64,000 bases of DNA from AC-32 sp963704005 (GTDB lineage Bacteria > Actinomycetota > Thermoleophilia > Gaiellales > Gaiellaceae), in assembly GCA_963704005.1 (NCBI GenBank), contig CAVPGJ010000002.1, positions 1 through 64,000 on the forward strand, read 5' to 3'. Shown here one piece after another: positions 1 to 9,556 of the stretch. Both the position numbers and the translations under genes were made by a program. Every line of letters starts with the position of its first letter. Within the stretch, counting starts at the first letter, position 1. A model generated the notes under the pieces. That model did not search any database, was not told the origin of the DNA, and was given only the letters and a program-made list of their open reading frames with translations.

Positions 1-86
1 ACTCGAGGTCATGGCCGGCGAGCATTGCGCTCGCGCCCGTAGGCGGCGGCCTTGCGCTTCATCGGACGCGCCCCGAGGATTCGGTG

Positions 87-878
87 ATGGCCGGGATGAA
101 GTACGACAACAAGGCAGCCGCGCAGCTTGAGCAGGCGTACGCGACGACCGACATGATCGTTCAGCGCGAAGAGTTGCGACGGTCGCTTCGGGCATCACCC
201 GGCGAATCGATCCTGGACCTCGGTTCGGGCCCCGGGTTCCTCGCCTGTGAGCTCGCACAGGAGGTCGGTGCAACCGGCCGGATCGTCGCAGTGGACATTA
301 GCCCTGACATGAACTCGATCGCCTCAAAGCGGATCGCGGCCGCAGGACTCGGCGACCGGGTCGACATCTTGGAGGGCGATGCGACCGCGCTTGCGTTTGC
401 AGACGCGGTCTTCGAGGCCGCTGTCTCGACGCAGGTCATCGAGTACCTCGCCGAGCCGGACGCTGCGCTCAATCAACTCGTCCGCGTCCTGCGACCCAGC
501 GGACGGCTCGTGATCATCGACACCGACTGGGACTCGCTCGTCTGGGCAGCCACGGATCGCCGCCGCGCCGCTCGGATCGCGGCCGCGTGGAACGAGCACT
601 TGCCAGATCCCTTCCTCCCGCGCTCGCTCGCGCCCCGCCTCCGAGCGGCCGGATTCGAGGTCGGAGAAATCCGGATCGTTCCGATACTCAACACGGTGTA
701 CGACGCCACGACCTTTAGCTACAACATCGCGCCGCTCATCGCCGCATTCGTGCCCGGGCGCGGAAGCGTCTCCGAAGACGACGCAACCGAATGGCTCAAC
801 GACCTCGCAGAACTCCAGCACCGAGGGCGGTACTTCTTTAGCGTGAATCGATACCTCTTCGCCGCTTCGCGTCCATAG
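87..878 (+). CDS. class I SAM-dependent methyltransferase
   Basis: Probable small-molecule methyltransferase of about 263 residues. The glycine-rich SAM-binding motif I (LDLGSGPGFLA) lies near residue 45, followed by an acidic residue at the end of the second strand (AVDIS) and a motif resembling post-I/II (EGDATALAF). The C-terminal half (WNEHLPDPFLPRSL) looks like the substrate-binding part of UbiE/arsenite-type methyltransferases, but the substrate cannot be told. Several starts are possible (GTG 84, ATG 87, ATG 96); ATG 87 has a GAGG stretch about 10 nt upstream. It is followed by a second methyltransferase on the same strand after about 115 nt, so the two may be related by function, but they are not overlapping. 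Confidence 0.85.
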   Translation: MAGMKYDNKAAAQLEQAYATTDMIVQREELRRSLRASPGESILDLGSGPGFLACELAQEVGATGRIVAVDISPDMNSIASKRIAAAGLGDRVDILEGDATALAFADAVFEAAVSTQVIEYLAEPDAALNQLVRVLRPSGRLVIIDTDWDSLVWAATDRRRAARIAAAWNEHLPDPFLPRSLAPRLRAAGFEVGEIRIVPILNTVYDATTFSYNIAPLIAAFVPGRGSVSEDDATEWLNDLAELQHRGRYFFSVNRYLFAASRP

Positions 879-993
879 GGCGGCGGCCCGCTCAGCGGGC
901 TGGTCTCTGACGATCAGACTCCCTCGCCCGGGCGAGTGATCGGGAATGTCTCTTGGCGGTGGGTCAAGCGTCGTACGCGTTAGCGTGCGGCCA

Positions 994-1752
994 GTGAGCT
1001 TTACCGTGGACCCGAACGCGTACGACCGCTACATGGGCAGATACTCGCTCTTGCTTGCGCCTCAGCTGGCCGATCTCGCAGGTGTCTCCGCGGGACAACG
1101 AGTGCTCGACGTCGGTTGTGGCCCGGGCGCATTGACAGCCGAGTTGGTCAAACGATTCGGTGCGGGAGCGGTTTCTGCAGTCGATCCATCGGAGCCTTTC
1201 GTCGCGGCGGTGGAGGAGCGTCATCCTGGCGTTGACGTGCGGCGAGCAGCCGCCGAGCAGTTGCCGTTCCAGGACGCGGAGTTCGACGCGACCCTTGCGC
1301 AACTTGTCGTCCTTCTCATGGAGAACCCCACGGCGGGAGTGGGCGAGATGGTGCGTGTGACTCGGACGGGCGGTGTCGTGGCGGCGTCCGTCTGGGACTA
1401 CGCAGGCGGCCGAGGTCCGGGCAGCGTGCTCTGGGATGCAGCGCGCGAGCTCGACCCCGATGTCGTCGACGAGTCCCACCTCGCAGGCGTTCGCAAAGGC
1501 CATCTTGCAGAGTTGTTCGTAGCGGCCGGACTGCAGGAGGTCGAGGAGACCGCTCACTCGATCCACGTCGAGCATTCGAGCTTCAATGAATGGTGGGAGC
1601 CGTTCACGCTCGGCGTCGGCCCTGCCGGAAGTTATGTCGCCGGGCTCGATCCCCCGCGACAAGCCCGGCTGCGCGAACGCTGTCGCGAGAAACTCCCCAC
1701 GGCACCATTCCAGTTGACGGCACACGCCTGGGCAGCACGAGGACTCGCATAG
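994..1752 (+). CDS. class I SAM-dependent methyltransferase
   Basis: Second methyltransferase, about 252 residues. It shows motif I (LDVGCGPGALTAEL), an acidic loop (AVDPSEPFV), the RRAAAEQLPF segment typical of Methyltransf_11 proteins, and a WDYAGG segment after the core, as in UbiE-like enzymes of unknown substrate. The reading frame is open from GTG 946, but I prefer GTG 994: a -10-like TAGCGT at 981-986 ends 7 nt before it, the spacing seen at many starts in this window, and the protein then begins with VSFTVDPNAYDRYMGRYS, the usual start of the family. The region to 1845 holds no further gene that I can see. Confidence 0.85.
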   Translation: MSFTVDPNAYDRYMGRYSLLLAPQLADLAGVSAGQRVLDVGCGPGALTAELVKRFGAGAVSAVDPSEPFVAAVEERHPGVDVRRAAAEQLPFQDAEFDATLAQLVVLLMENPTAGVGEMVRVTRTGGVVAASVWDYAGGRGPGSVLWDAARELDPDVVDESHLAGVRKGHLAELFVAAGLQEVEETAHSIHVEHSSFNEWWEPFTLGVGPAGSYVAGLDPPRQARLRERCREKLPTAPFQLTAHAWAARGLA

Positions 1753-1844
1753 CCCTGCCTACGAATCGATGGCCGATCTACTCCGCCAGGTAGGTCGCCG
1801 TCGCCTGGGCCAGCGTTCTGTCACCCGAAGGCCGTCTATCAGCA

Positions 1845-4835
1845 TCACCGGGCGAGAAGCTGCTCGCGGACGCGCCGTTCGCTGACGACGTCACCCTTCC
1901 GGCCGAAGGCCTCGGCGGCGCGCTCGAAGGACGCGGCCGCACCGTCCGCGTCCGCCGCCGCGGCGAGCACGACGGCTAGCGTCTCATGCGCCTCTGCCTG
2001 GTGGTGGAGGAGGTCCGTCGTCTCCGCGAGCTCGAGCGCGTCGCGCGCCGCCCGCTCGGCCGCCGCGTGATCGCCGCGGGCGCTGAGCAACAGCGCCCGC
2101 GCCCGGCGCGCCGGAAGCTGCGTGAACACGTCGTCGGCCGCGGCCGACTCGAACGCCTTCGCCACCCAGGCGTCGGCCTCGTCGGGGCGCCCCAGCCGGA
2201 TCAGCGCCAGCGCGAGCAGCGCCGCCCCGGTAGACATGACGGACTGCTCGCCCCGCTCCTCGAGGAACGCACATGCCTCCGCCAGGTAGCGCTCCGCGCG
2301 CTCGAGGTCACCCGCGAGCCAGAGGACGACGCTGGACGTCTGCGCCGTCATCGCCAGCTCCGTCAGCCGGCCGCGCTCGCGGAGCTCGGTGCGGAGCAAC
2401 TCGATCAGCTCCACAGCCTGCTGCGACTCGCCGGTCATCGCGAGCGCGCCGGCCCGGTAGAGCTGGATCCGGTGGTTCCGGCCGGTCGCGCGGGGCTTGT
2501 GCTCCTCGAGCCATGCGAGGATCGCCGGCGCAGGCGTCGGCCCCCAGAACTTCGCGGCCATGAGTGACGACCACTCGGCGTGGTGGGGCGACGGAAGCTG
2601 CAGGGCGTGGGCCATCGAGCGCTCGGAGGCCGTGCTCTGCTCGACGATGCGGCCGCGGTTGAACGCGACGTGTGAGACGCACCACCAGGCGATGTAGAGC
2701 CCGGCGTCGTCGCCGCTCGCCTCCAGCTCCGGGAACGCCGCTTGCGTCTTCGCCTCGAGCCGCTCGAGCGCGTCCTCCGGCTCGACGAACCCCTCCCAGA
2801 TCGCCGTCAGGAGCTCGAGCGCCAGCTCCGCGACCCGGTTCCCCGTCGTGCGGGCGCGCTCGCTGCCGCCGCGGCCCGAGCGCAGCGCCCCCTCGATGTC
2901 CCCGGAGAAGGCGAGCGCGTCCAGGTTGTCGATCTGCAGCAGGACGTCGACCTCGTCGTCGGGGACGAGGTCGAGCGCCCGCTCGGTCAGCCCGCGTGCG
3001 GCCGGATAGTCGGAGCGCACCATCGCCCGCCACGACGCTCTGGTCAGCCGCTCTCGCGCCGCCTCGCGGAGCTCCGCGTCGTCGGGTTGCCCGAGCTCCT
3101 GCCCGTAGCGCCACGCCTGCTCGAGGTGGTGGCCGACGATCTCGTCGAGCTCGACGACGCCGTCGCCGTGCTGCTCGAGCCACTCCGCGAAGCGACGGTG
3201 GAGCTCGGCACGCACGGCCTTCGGCAGGCCGTCGTAGGCGGCGTCCCGGATCAGCAGGTGCCGGAAGCGGAAGGCGTCGTCGCCGGCGAAGGCGGCCTCG
3301 TCAGGCCGCACGAGCTCCTTGCGCACGAGGGCGAGCAGGCGCTGCGGCACCTCGCGCTCCTCCGGCGCGAGCGCCTCGACCGCGCCGCGGTGGAAGACCT
3401 TGCCCTCGACCGACCCGCGTTCGAGCACCGCCCGCTCCGGCGCCTCGAGCTGATCGAGCCGCGCTGCGAGCAACGCCTGGATCGTCGGCGGAACGGTCAC
3501 CTCGCCGCCGCCGGAGGCCTCGACCAGGGCGAGCATCTCCTCGACGAAGAGCGGGTTGCCCTCGGCCGCCTCGCGGATGCGCTCGCGCAGGCCGGCGTCG
3601 ACGGGCGCGAGCTCGCCGATCAACTGCTCCGTCTCGTCGGCCGAGAGCGGTTCGAGCAGCACCGTTGTCGCATTCACCTTCCCGCCCGCCCAGCCGGCCC
3701 GCCGGTCGAGCAGCTCGGGCCGCGCCATGCACAGGAGCAGGATCGGCGCCCCGCGGCTCCAGTCGGCGACGTGCTCGACCAGGTCCAGGAAGGCGGGCTC
3801 GGCCCAGTGCAGGTCGTCCCACACGACGACGAGCGGTCGCTCGCGCGCGGCCTGCTCGAAGACCTTGCGGACGGCCCAGGCGATCTCGTCCGTCGGCACC
3901 GGCGCGTCGGACTCGCCGAGCGCGGCGGCGATCGCAGCGGCGGCCTGCTCGTCCTCGGGCCGGATGTCCAGCGCCTGCAGCGCCTCGACCACAGGCCAGA
4001 GCGTGATCCCCTCGCCGTACGAGAGACAGCGCCCGCGGACGACCGTCGCGTCGAGCCCGTCCAGGGACTCCGCCGCGAGCCGCGACTTGCCCACGCCGGC
4101 CGCGCCGAGGACGGTGAAGAGGTGGCAGGCGGAGTCGTCGACCACGTTTTCGAACGCATCCGCGAGCTGGCTCAGCTGGCGTTCACGGCCGACCATCGCC
4201 GCCCGGTGCCGCCGGGTCGGCTCGCCTGTCACGGCGCGCAGCCTGAACGCCGGCACAGGCTCGCTCTTGCCCTTCAGGCTCAGCGGCTCCACCAGCTCGA
4301 CCTCGACGAGCTCCTGGATCAGGCGGACCGTTGGTTCGCCGATCAGCACCTCGCCCGGCCGTGCCGCCTGCTCGAGCCGCGCCGCAACGTTGACCGCGTC
4401 CCCGGTGGCGAGCCGCTCGGCGGTGCCGGTGACGACCTCGCCGGTGGTGACGCCGATGCGCCCCTGGATCCCGAGCTCCGGCAGCGCGTCGCGCATCTCG
4501 ACCGCGGCCCGTGCCGCCCGCAGCGCGTCGTCCTCGTGCAGGGTCGGCACGCCGAAGATCGCCATCACCGCGTCGCCGATGAACTTCTCGACCGTGCCGC
4601 CATGCCGCTCGACGATCGTCTTCATCGCCTCGAAGTACCGCGCCAGCAGCGCCCTCAGAGTCTCCGGATCGAGCTGCTCGCCGAGCGCGGTCGACCCGGT
4701 GATGTCGCAGAAGAGCACGCTCACGACCTTGCGCTGCTCCCGCGCGGCGGGCGCTGTGGCGAGCGGCGCGCCGCACTCCTCGCAGAACTTCGCGCCGGCG
4801 CTGTTCTCGTGGCCGCAGCTCGCGCAGCCCGTCAC
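1845..4835 (-). CDS. zinc-ribbon / class III nucleotide cyclase / AAA ATPase / TPR regulator
   Basis: Large signalling protein of 996 residues. Domains in order: an N-terminal zinc ribbon (Cys4, Cys7, Cys18, Cys21); a class III adenylate/guanylate cyclase domain (about 36-205) with both metal-binding aspartates (FCDITGST, Asp44; KFIGDAVM, Asp88) and the GDAVNVAARL segment; an AAA ATPase with Walker A (GAAGVGKS, about residue 250) and a Walker B-like VVVWDDLHW; then a long helical TPR-like region to the C-terminus. Such fusions are common in actinobacteria, and their ligand is usually unknown. The start is GTG at 4835-4833, which overlaps by one base the TAG stop of the upstream oxidoreductase (TAGTG), so the two are translationally coupled. 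It is the last gene of a three-gene operon. Cyclase activity is inferred from the residues. Confidence 0.9.
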   Translation of the reverse strand: MTGCASCGHENSAGAKFCEECGAPLATAPAAREQRKVVSVLFCDITGSTALGEQLDPETLRALLARYFEAMKTIVERHGGTVEKFIGDAVMAIFGVPTLHEDDALRAARAAVEMRDALPELGIQGRIGVTTGEVVTGTAERLATGDAVNVAARLEQAARPGEVLIGEPTVRLIQELVEVELVEPLSLKGKSEPVPAFRLRAVTGEPTRRHRAAMVGRERQLSQLADAFENVVDDSACHLFTVLGAAGVGKSRLAAESLDGLDATVVRGRCLSYGEGITLWPVVEALQALDIRPEDEQAAAAIAAALGESDAPVPTDEIAWAVRKVFEQAARERPLVVVWDDLHWAEPAFLDLVEHVADWSRGAPILLLCMARPELLDRRAGWAGGKVNATTVLLEPLSADETEQLIGELAPVDAGLRERIREAAEGNPLFVEEMLALVEASGGGEVTVPPTIQALLAARLDQLEAPERAVLERGSVEGKVFHRGAVEALAPEEREVPQRLLALVRKELVRPDEAAFAGDDAFRFRHLLIRDAAYDGLPKAVRAELHRRFAEWLEQHGDGVVELDEIVGHHLEQAWRYGQELGQPDDAELREAARERLTRASWRAMVRSDYPAARGLTERALDLVPDDEVDVLLQIDNLDALAFSGDIEGALRSGRGGSERARTTGNRVAELALELLTAIWEGFVEPEDALERLEAKTQAAFPELEASGDDAGLYIAWWCVSHVAFNRGRIVEQSTASERSMAHALQLPSPHHAEWSSLMAAKFWGPTPAPAILAWLEEHKPRATGRNHRIQLYRAGALAMTGESQQAVELIELLRTELRERGRLTELAMTAQTSSVVLWLAGDLERAERYLAEACAFLEERGEQSVMSTGAALLALALIRLGRPDEADAWVAKAFESAAADDVFTQLPARRARALLLSARGDHAAAERAARDALELAETTDLLHHQAEAHETLAVVLAAAADADGAAASFERAAEAFGRKGDVVSERRVREQLLAR

Positions 4836-5887
4836 TACAGCACCAGCGTCTCGGGGAACTCGACGTCCTCTTCGAAGCGCTCGAGGCGGTAGGGGGCGAG
4901 GTCCAGGCTCGGGGTCTCGCCGAGGAGCTCCTCGGCCAGGGCGCGACCGACCGCGGGCGACTGCATGAAGCCGTGGCCCGAGAAGCCGCAGGCCGCGTAG
5001 ACGCCGCCGGTGATCTCGCCGAGGATCGGATGCGCGTCGGGGGTCATGTCGTAGAGGCCGGCCCAGGCGCGGTCGACCTCGGCCTCGGCGGCCGGCGGGT
5101 AGCGGTGGCGCAGGCGGGCGAGGCGGTCGTCGAAGAGCGTCGTGTCGACGTGCTCCTCGAAGCCCCAGCGCGGCTCGGGGTCGGTCATCGCGACGAGGAG
5201 CCGGTCGCCGCGGCGGCGGAAGTGGAAGGTGGTCTCGGCCTCCAGCACCATCGGCAGGTCCTCGGGCAGCTCCGGCAGCGGCGTCGTCTCCATCAGCTGG
5301 CGGCAGAGCGGGCGCACGGGCAGCTCGACGCCTCGCGTTGCCGCCAGCTCCGCCGACCACGGGCCGCACGCGATCACGAGCGCGTCGGCGTCCAGCGAGG
5401 CGGCGTCGGTCCCCTCGCGCACCTCGACGCCGAGCTTGCGCGCGCGGCTGACGAGCTCTCGCGTGATCCCGGGCGGGTCGGCGACTCCATCCTCGGAGCA
5501 CATCGCCGCGCCGAGCACGTCGTCGGTCTGCAGGCCCTCGACGAACGACGGGTCGACGGTCTCGACGGGCACGCCGAGGCCGGCCTGCAGCTCGCGCCGC
5601 TCCTCGAGCTGCGCGAGCCCGTCCTCGGTCGTCGCCAGGAACAGGTAGCCGACCTGGTGGAAGAGCGGCTCGCCGAGCTCTTCGAAGAAGCGGATGCTCG
5701 CCTGGGCGAGCCGCACCTCGGCCGCGGTCGAGAACTGCTGGCGCACGCCGCCCATCGCCTTCGAGGTCGAGCCGCCGGCGACGCGGCCGCGATCGGCGAG
5801 CACGACGTCGCGCGCTCCGAGCTGCGCCAGGTGGTACGCGACCGAGGCGCCGATCGCCCCGGCGCCGGCTACGACGATTCGAGCCAC
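4835..5887 (-). CDS. FAD-dependent D-amino acid / sarcosine oxidase-family oxidoreductase
   Basis: DAO-superfamily flavoenzyme of 350 residues. The N-terminal dinucleotide-binding motif (VVAGAGAIGASVAYHL) starts at residue 5; the GGSTSKAMGGVR segment and the C-terminal DAHPILGE...GFSGHGFMQSP block are typical of this family (glycine/sarcosine/proline-type dehydrogenases and oxidases). It probably oxidises an amino or imino acid; the substrate is not determined by sequence. The gene overlaps the DapA-like gene upstream by 19 bp and the cyclase/ATPase gene downstream by 1 bp. The pairing with a DapA-like enzyme recalls hydroxyproline breakdown clusters, in which a DAO-type dehydrogenase and a DapA-type deaminase act in sequence, but no epimerase is present here. 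Confidence 0.88.
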   Translation of the reverse strand: MARIVVAGAGAIGASVAYHLAQLGARDVVLADRGRVAGGSTSKAMGGVRQQFSTAAEVRLAQASIRFFEELGEPLFHQVGYLFLATTEDGLAQLEERRELQAGLGVPVETVDPSFVEGLQTDDVLGAAMCSEDGVADPPGITRELVSRARKLGVEVREGTDAASLDADALVIACGPWSAELAATRGVELPVRPLCRQLMETTPLPELPEDLPMVLEAETTFHFRRRGDRLLVAMTDPEPRWGFEEHVDTTLFDDRLARLRHRYPPAAEAEVDRAWAGLYDMTPDAHPILGEITGGVYAACGFSGHGFMQSPAVGRALAEELLGETPSLDLAPYRLERFEEDVEFPETLVL

Positions 5888-6672
5888 GCGTCCAGCTCGC
5901 GCTTCTCGGAGTGGTCGAGGCGGCGAAGCGGCGCGCGCACATCCTCGCGCACGGGCACGCCGCGAAGGCCGAGGACGTACTTGGCGGCCGCCTGGAACGG
6001 GAAGCGGTCGAGCACCGCCCGCAGCGCGCCGACGCCGTCGAGCGCCACCACGCGCTCCGGAAAGACCGAGGCGAGCCCCGACACCGTCCCGGCGGCGCCT
6101 CGTACGGGAAGCAGCTCCTCTGCGCCGACGAAGACGTCCAGCCCCTCCAGCAGGTACGGCTCGACCGCCTCGAGCGGCTTGTCGGAGACCTTGAGCCCGG
6201 CGAGGTTCGAGGCCCGCTCGCGCAACCGCTCGACCACCTCGACCGGCACGGCGTAGCCGCTGCGCGCCTTGAACTCGTAGACGTAGAACGGCAGCGGCTC
6301 ACAGGCGCGGGCCGCCGCGGCGAAGTGGGCCAGCAGCGCGTCGTCGTCGAGCGCGTAGTAGGGCGGCGCGATCACGGCGACCCCGGCTGCCCCGGCGACG
6401 GCGGCGTGCTCCGCGAGCGCGGCCGTCTCGGCGGTGGTCTGCGCACCGCAATGGACGATCACCGGCAACGGTCCCTCGAGGAACAGCTCGGCCGCGCGCC
6501 GGCGCTCCGCCGCGGAGAGCAGGATCCCCTCGCCCGTCGTGCCCAGCGCGAGGATCCCGTCGAGCCCGCCGGCGTCGAGGAAGTCGAGGTACGGCCCGAA
6601 GGCCTCCTCGTCCAGGGCGGCTCCGTCGTCGCGGAGAGGCGTGACGGCAGCCGCGAGTGCTCCGCGCAGCAT
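5869..6672 (-). CDS. DapA/NanA-family class I aldolase or deaminase
   Basis: Member of the dihydrodipicolinate synthase/N-acetylneuraminate lyase family (267 residues, slightly shorter than the usual 290-300). It keeps the GTTGEG loop near residue 44, the tyrosine (FYVYEF) near 131 and the Schiff-base lysine in the GLKVSD segment near 159. Because this family covers many reactions, the substrate is uncertain; coupling to a DAO-type oxidoreductase suggests catabolism of an oxidised amino or imino acid rather than lysine synthesis. It is first in a minus-strand operon. A -10-like TAAAGT (6679-6684 on the complementary strand) ends 6 nt before the ATG, predicting a leaderless transcript, and it partly overlaps the promoter of the divergent hydratase gene. 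Confidence 0.88.
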   Translation of the reverse strand: MLRGALAAAVTPLRDDGAALDEEAFGPYLDFLDAGGLDGILALGTTGEGILLSAAERRRAAELFLEGPLPVIVHCGAQTTAETAALAEHAAVAGAAGVAVIAPPYYALDDDALLAHFAAAARACEPLPFYVYEFKARSGYAVPVEVVERLRERASNLAGLKVSDKPLEAVEPYLLEGLDVFVGAEELLPVRGAAGTVSGLASVFPERVVALDGVGALRAVLDRFPFQAAAKYVLGLRGVPVREDVRAPLRRLDHSEKRELDAWLESS

Positions 6673-6678
6673 TGGACA

Positions 6679-6688
6679 ACTTTACGAT
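6679..6688. promoter_or_regulatory. overlapping divergent -10 boxes
   Basis: On the minus strand TAAAGT (6684-6679) lies 6 nt before the DapA-like ATG; on the plus strand TACGAT (6683-6688) lies 9 nt before the hydratase ATG. The two boxes share two bases and the start codons are only 25 bp apart, so the two operons probably compete for RNA polymerase. Prediction from sequence only. Confidence 0.55.
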
Positions 6689-6697
6689 GCGCACGGC

Positions 6698-7428
6698 ATG
6701 GCGGCGCTACGCGTGGAGCAGGCAGGCGACACCCTGCGCGTGACCATGGACCGCGCCGAGCGCCGGAACGCATTCGACGCCGACCTGATCCGCGAGCTGG
6801 CCGAGGCCTTCTCCGACGTCGGCGATGCGCGCGCCGTCATCCTCGCGGGCGAGGGCGAGAGCTTCTGCGCCGGCGCCGACGTGGACTGGATGCGCGCCTC
6901 GGTCGAGCTCAGCTACGAGGAGAACGTCGCCGATGCGCGGCGGCTGCGGATGATGCTGGACGCGGTCAACTCGTGCCCGGCGCCCGTGATCGCGAGGGTG
7001 CAAGGCCACGCGCTCGGCGGGGGCTGCGGCCTCGTCGCGTGCGCGGATGTCGTCGTGGCGGCGCCGGACGCCGTCTTCGCCTTCTCGGAGGTCAAGCTCG
7101 GGATCATCCCTTCGGTGATCTCGCCGTTCGCGCTGGCCAAGATCGGCGAGAGCGCGGCGCGGCGCTACTTCGTCACCGGCGAGCGCTTCGACGCGCAGAC
7201 CGCCATGCGGATCGGCCTCGTCCACGAGCTCGCCGCGGAGCTCGACGTGGCGGTCGCACGGATCGTGGCCGAGCTGCGCACCGCCGGCCCCGAGGCCGCG
7301 CGCCATGCGAAGCAGCTCGTGCTCGAGCGGCCCGACTCGCTCGGCACCCAGCGTCGGATCGCGCAGCGGCGGACGAGCGACGAGGGCCAGGAGGGCCTGC
7401 GCGCCTTCCTCGAGAAGCGCAAGCCGGC

Positions 7429-7453
<25 letters not shown>
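6698..7453 (+). CDS. enoyl-CoA hydratase/isomerase-family protein
   Basis: Crotonase-fold enzyme of 251 residues. The oxyanion-hole segments are visible (ESFCAGADVDWM near residue 48; GHALGGGCGLVACAD near 105), as is the FSEVKLGIIPSVISP block typical of methylglutaconyl-CoA hydratases and related enzymes. A role in leucine or branched-chain acyl-CoA breakdown is inferred from the overlapping downstream gene for a biotin-dependent carboxylase subunit. The frame is open far upstream, but ATG 6698 is chosen because it begins the conserved domain and has a -10-like TACGAT ending 9 nt before it. The 3' end overlaps the next gene by 25 bp. Confidence 0.88.
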
Positions 7454-9045
<1,592 letters not shown>

Positions 9046-9068
9046 CGACGCGGCTTGAAAGGCCATGC

Positions 9069-9087
9069 CCCAGGGACAGTCCCTGGG
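9069..9087. repeat. palindrome CCCAGGGAC-A-GTCCCTGGG
   Basis: Perfect 9-bp inverted repeat with a single central base, located between two convergent genes. The same core, with T at the centre, recurs about 100 bp further on. It may act as a bidirectional transcription end or be a REP-like element. Confidence 0.75.
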
Positions 9088-9168
9088 CCGTGGCCGAAAC
9101 GGACGCCCCGGGCGCGATAACTCGAGGCCCGTGGCGGCATTGCCGCACGCTGTCGCCGAGCAGAGACG

Positions 9169-9193
9169 TGTCCCAGGGACTGTCCCTGGGACA
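9169..9193. repeat. palindrome with core CCCAGGGAC-T-GTCCCTGGG
   Basis: Perfect 12-bp inverted repeat (outer bases TGT/ACA) with one central base. Second copy of the element at 9069-9087; both lie in the 195-bp gap between the carboxylase gene and the SCP2 gene, which contains no other gene. Confidence 0.75.
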
Positions 9194-9240
9194 GGGCCAA
9201 ACCGCTACGGCTCTCGGCTCGCGGCCGCAGGCCCTGCGCG

Positions 9241-9546
9241 CTAGAACAGCTTCTGGAGCTTCATCGCCTGGCCCATGTCGCCCTTGACCTTCAGCTTGCC
9301 CGACATGTAGGCGGCGGTCGGGTTGGCCTCGCCGTTGGCGATCTGCAGGAACGTCTCGGCGGAGGCCGTGATCGTGCAGTCGGCGTCGGCGCCGTTCTCG
9401 GTGACCGTGACCTTTCCGTCGTCGACGTCGACCATCCAGGTGCCGGCGCCGTCGATCTCGAAGCGGTAGATCGCGGTCAGGCCGGCCGCCTTCGCCGGGT
9501 CGACCCGCGACTCCAGCGTCTCGAAGAACTCTCTCGGGTCGTCCAT
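9241..9546 (-). CDS. SCP2 sterol-binding domain protein
   Basis: Stand-alone SCP-2 domain of 101 residues, matching the size of single-domain bacterial members. The pattern (YRFEIDGAGTWMVDVDDGKV, then ADCTITASAETFLQIANGE, then AAYMSGKLKVKGDM) is characteristic. These domains bind lipids or acyl-CoA in a hydrophobic tunnel; the role here is unknown but agrees with the acyl-CoA genes on both sides. The start is ATG 9546, with TAGGGT (9559-9554) ending 7 nt upstream, which suggests a leaderless mRNA. Confidence 0.85.
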   Translation of the reverse strand: MDDPREFFETLESRVDPAKAAGLTAIYRFEIDGAGTWMVDVDDGKVTVTENGADADCTITASAETFLQIANGEANPTAAYMSGKLKVKGDMGQAMKLQKLF

Positions 9547-9556
9547 CGCGCTGACC

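Noticed and set aside
1..83. Seventeen-codon minus-strand frame at the left edge
   Set aside because: Too short, Lys/Arg/Ala-rich and without a ribosome site or neighbour support.
2742..4892. A 716-codon open frame antisense to the cyclase/ATPase gene
   Set aside because: Composition rich in Arg, Leu, Asp and Gln with no motifs; mirror of the third-position GC of the real gene.
4836..6302. Continuous extension of the cyclase reading frame upstream by nearly 490 codons
   Set aside because: That part is Arg/Ala-rich and unlike any protein, and lies antiphase over the clear FAD oxidoreductase and DapA-like genes; the GTG at 4835 with a TAGTG overlap explains the start.
5911..7428. Long open frame before the biotin carboxylase
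   Set aside because: Typical high-GC shadow of the DapA-like, hydratase and oxidoreductase genes; the conserved protein begins at GTG 7429.
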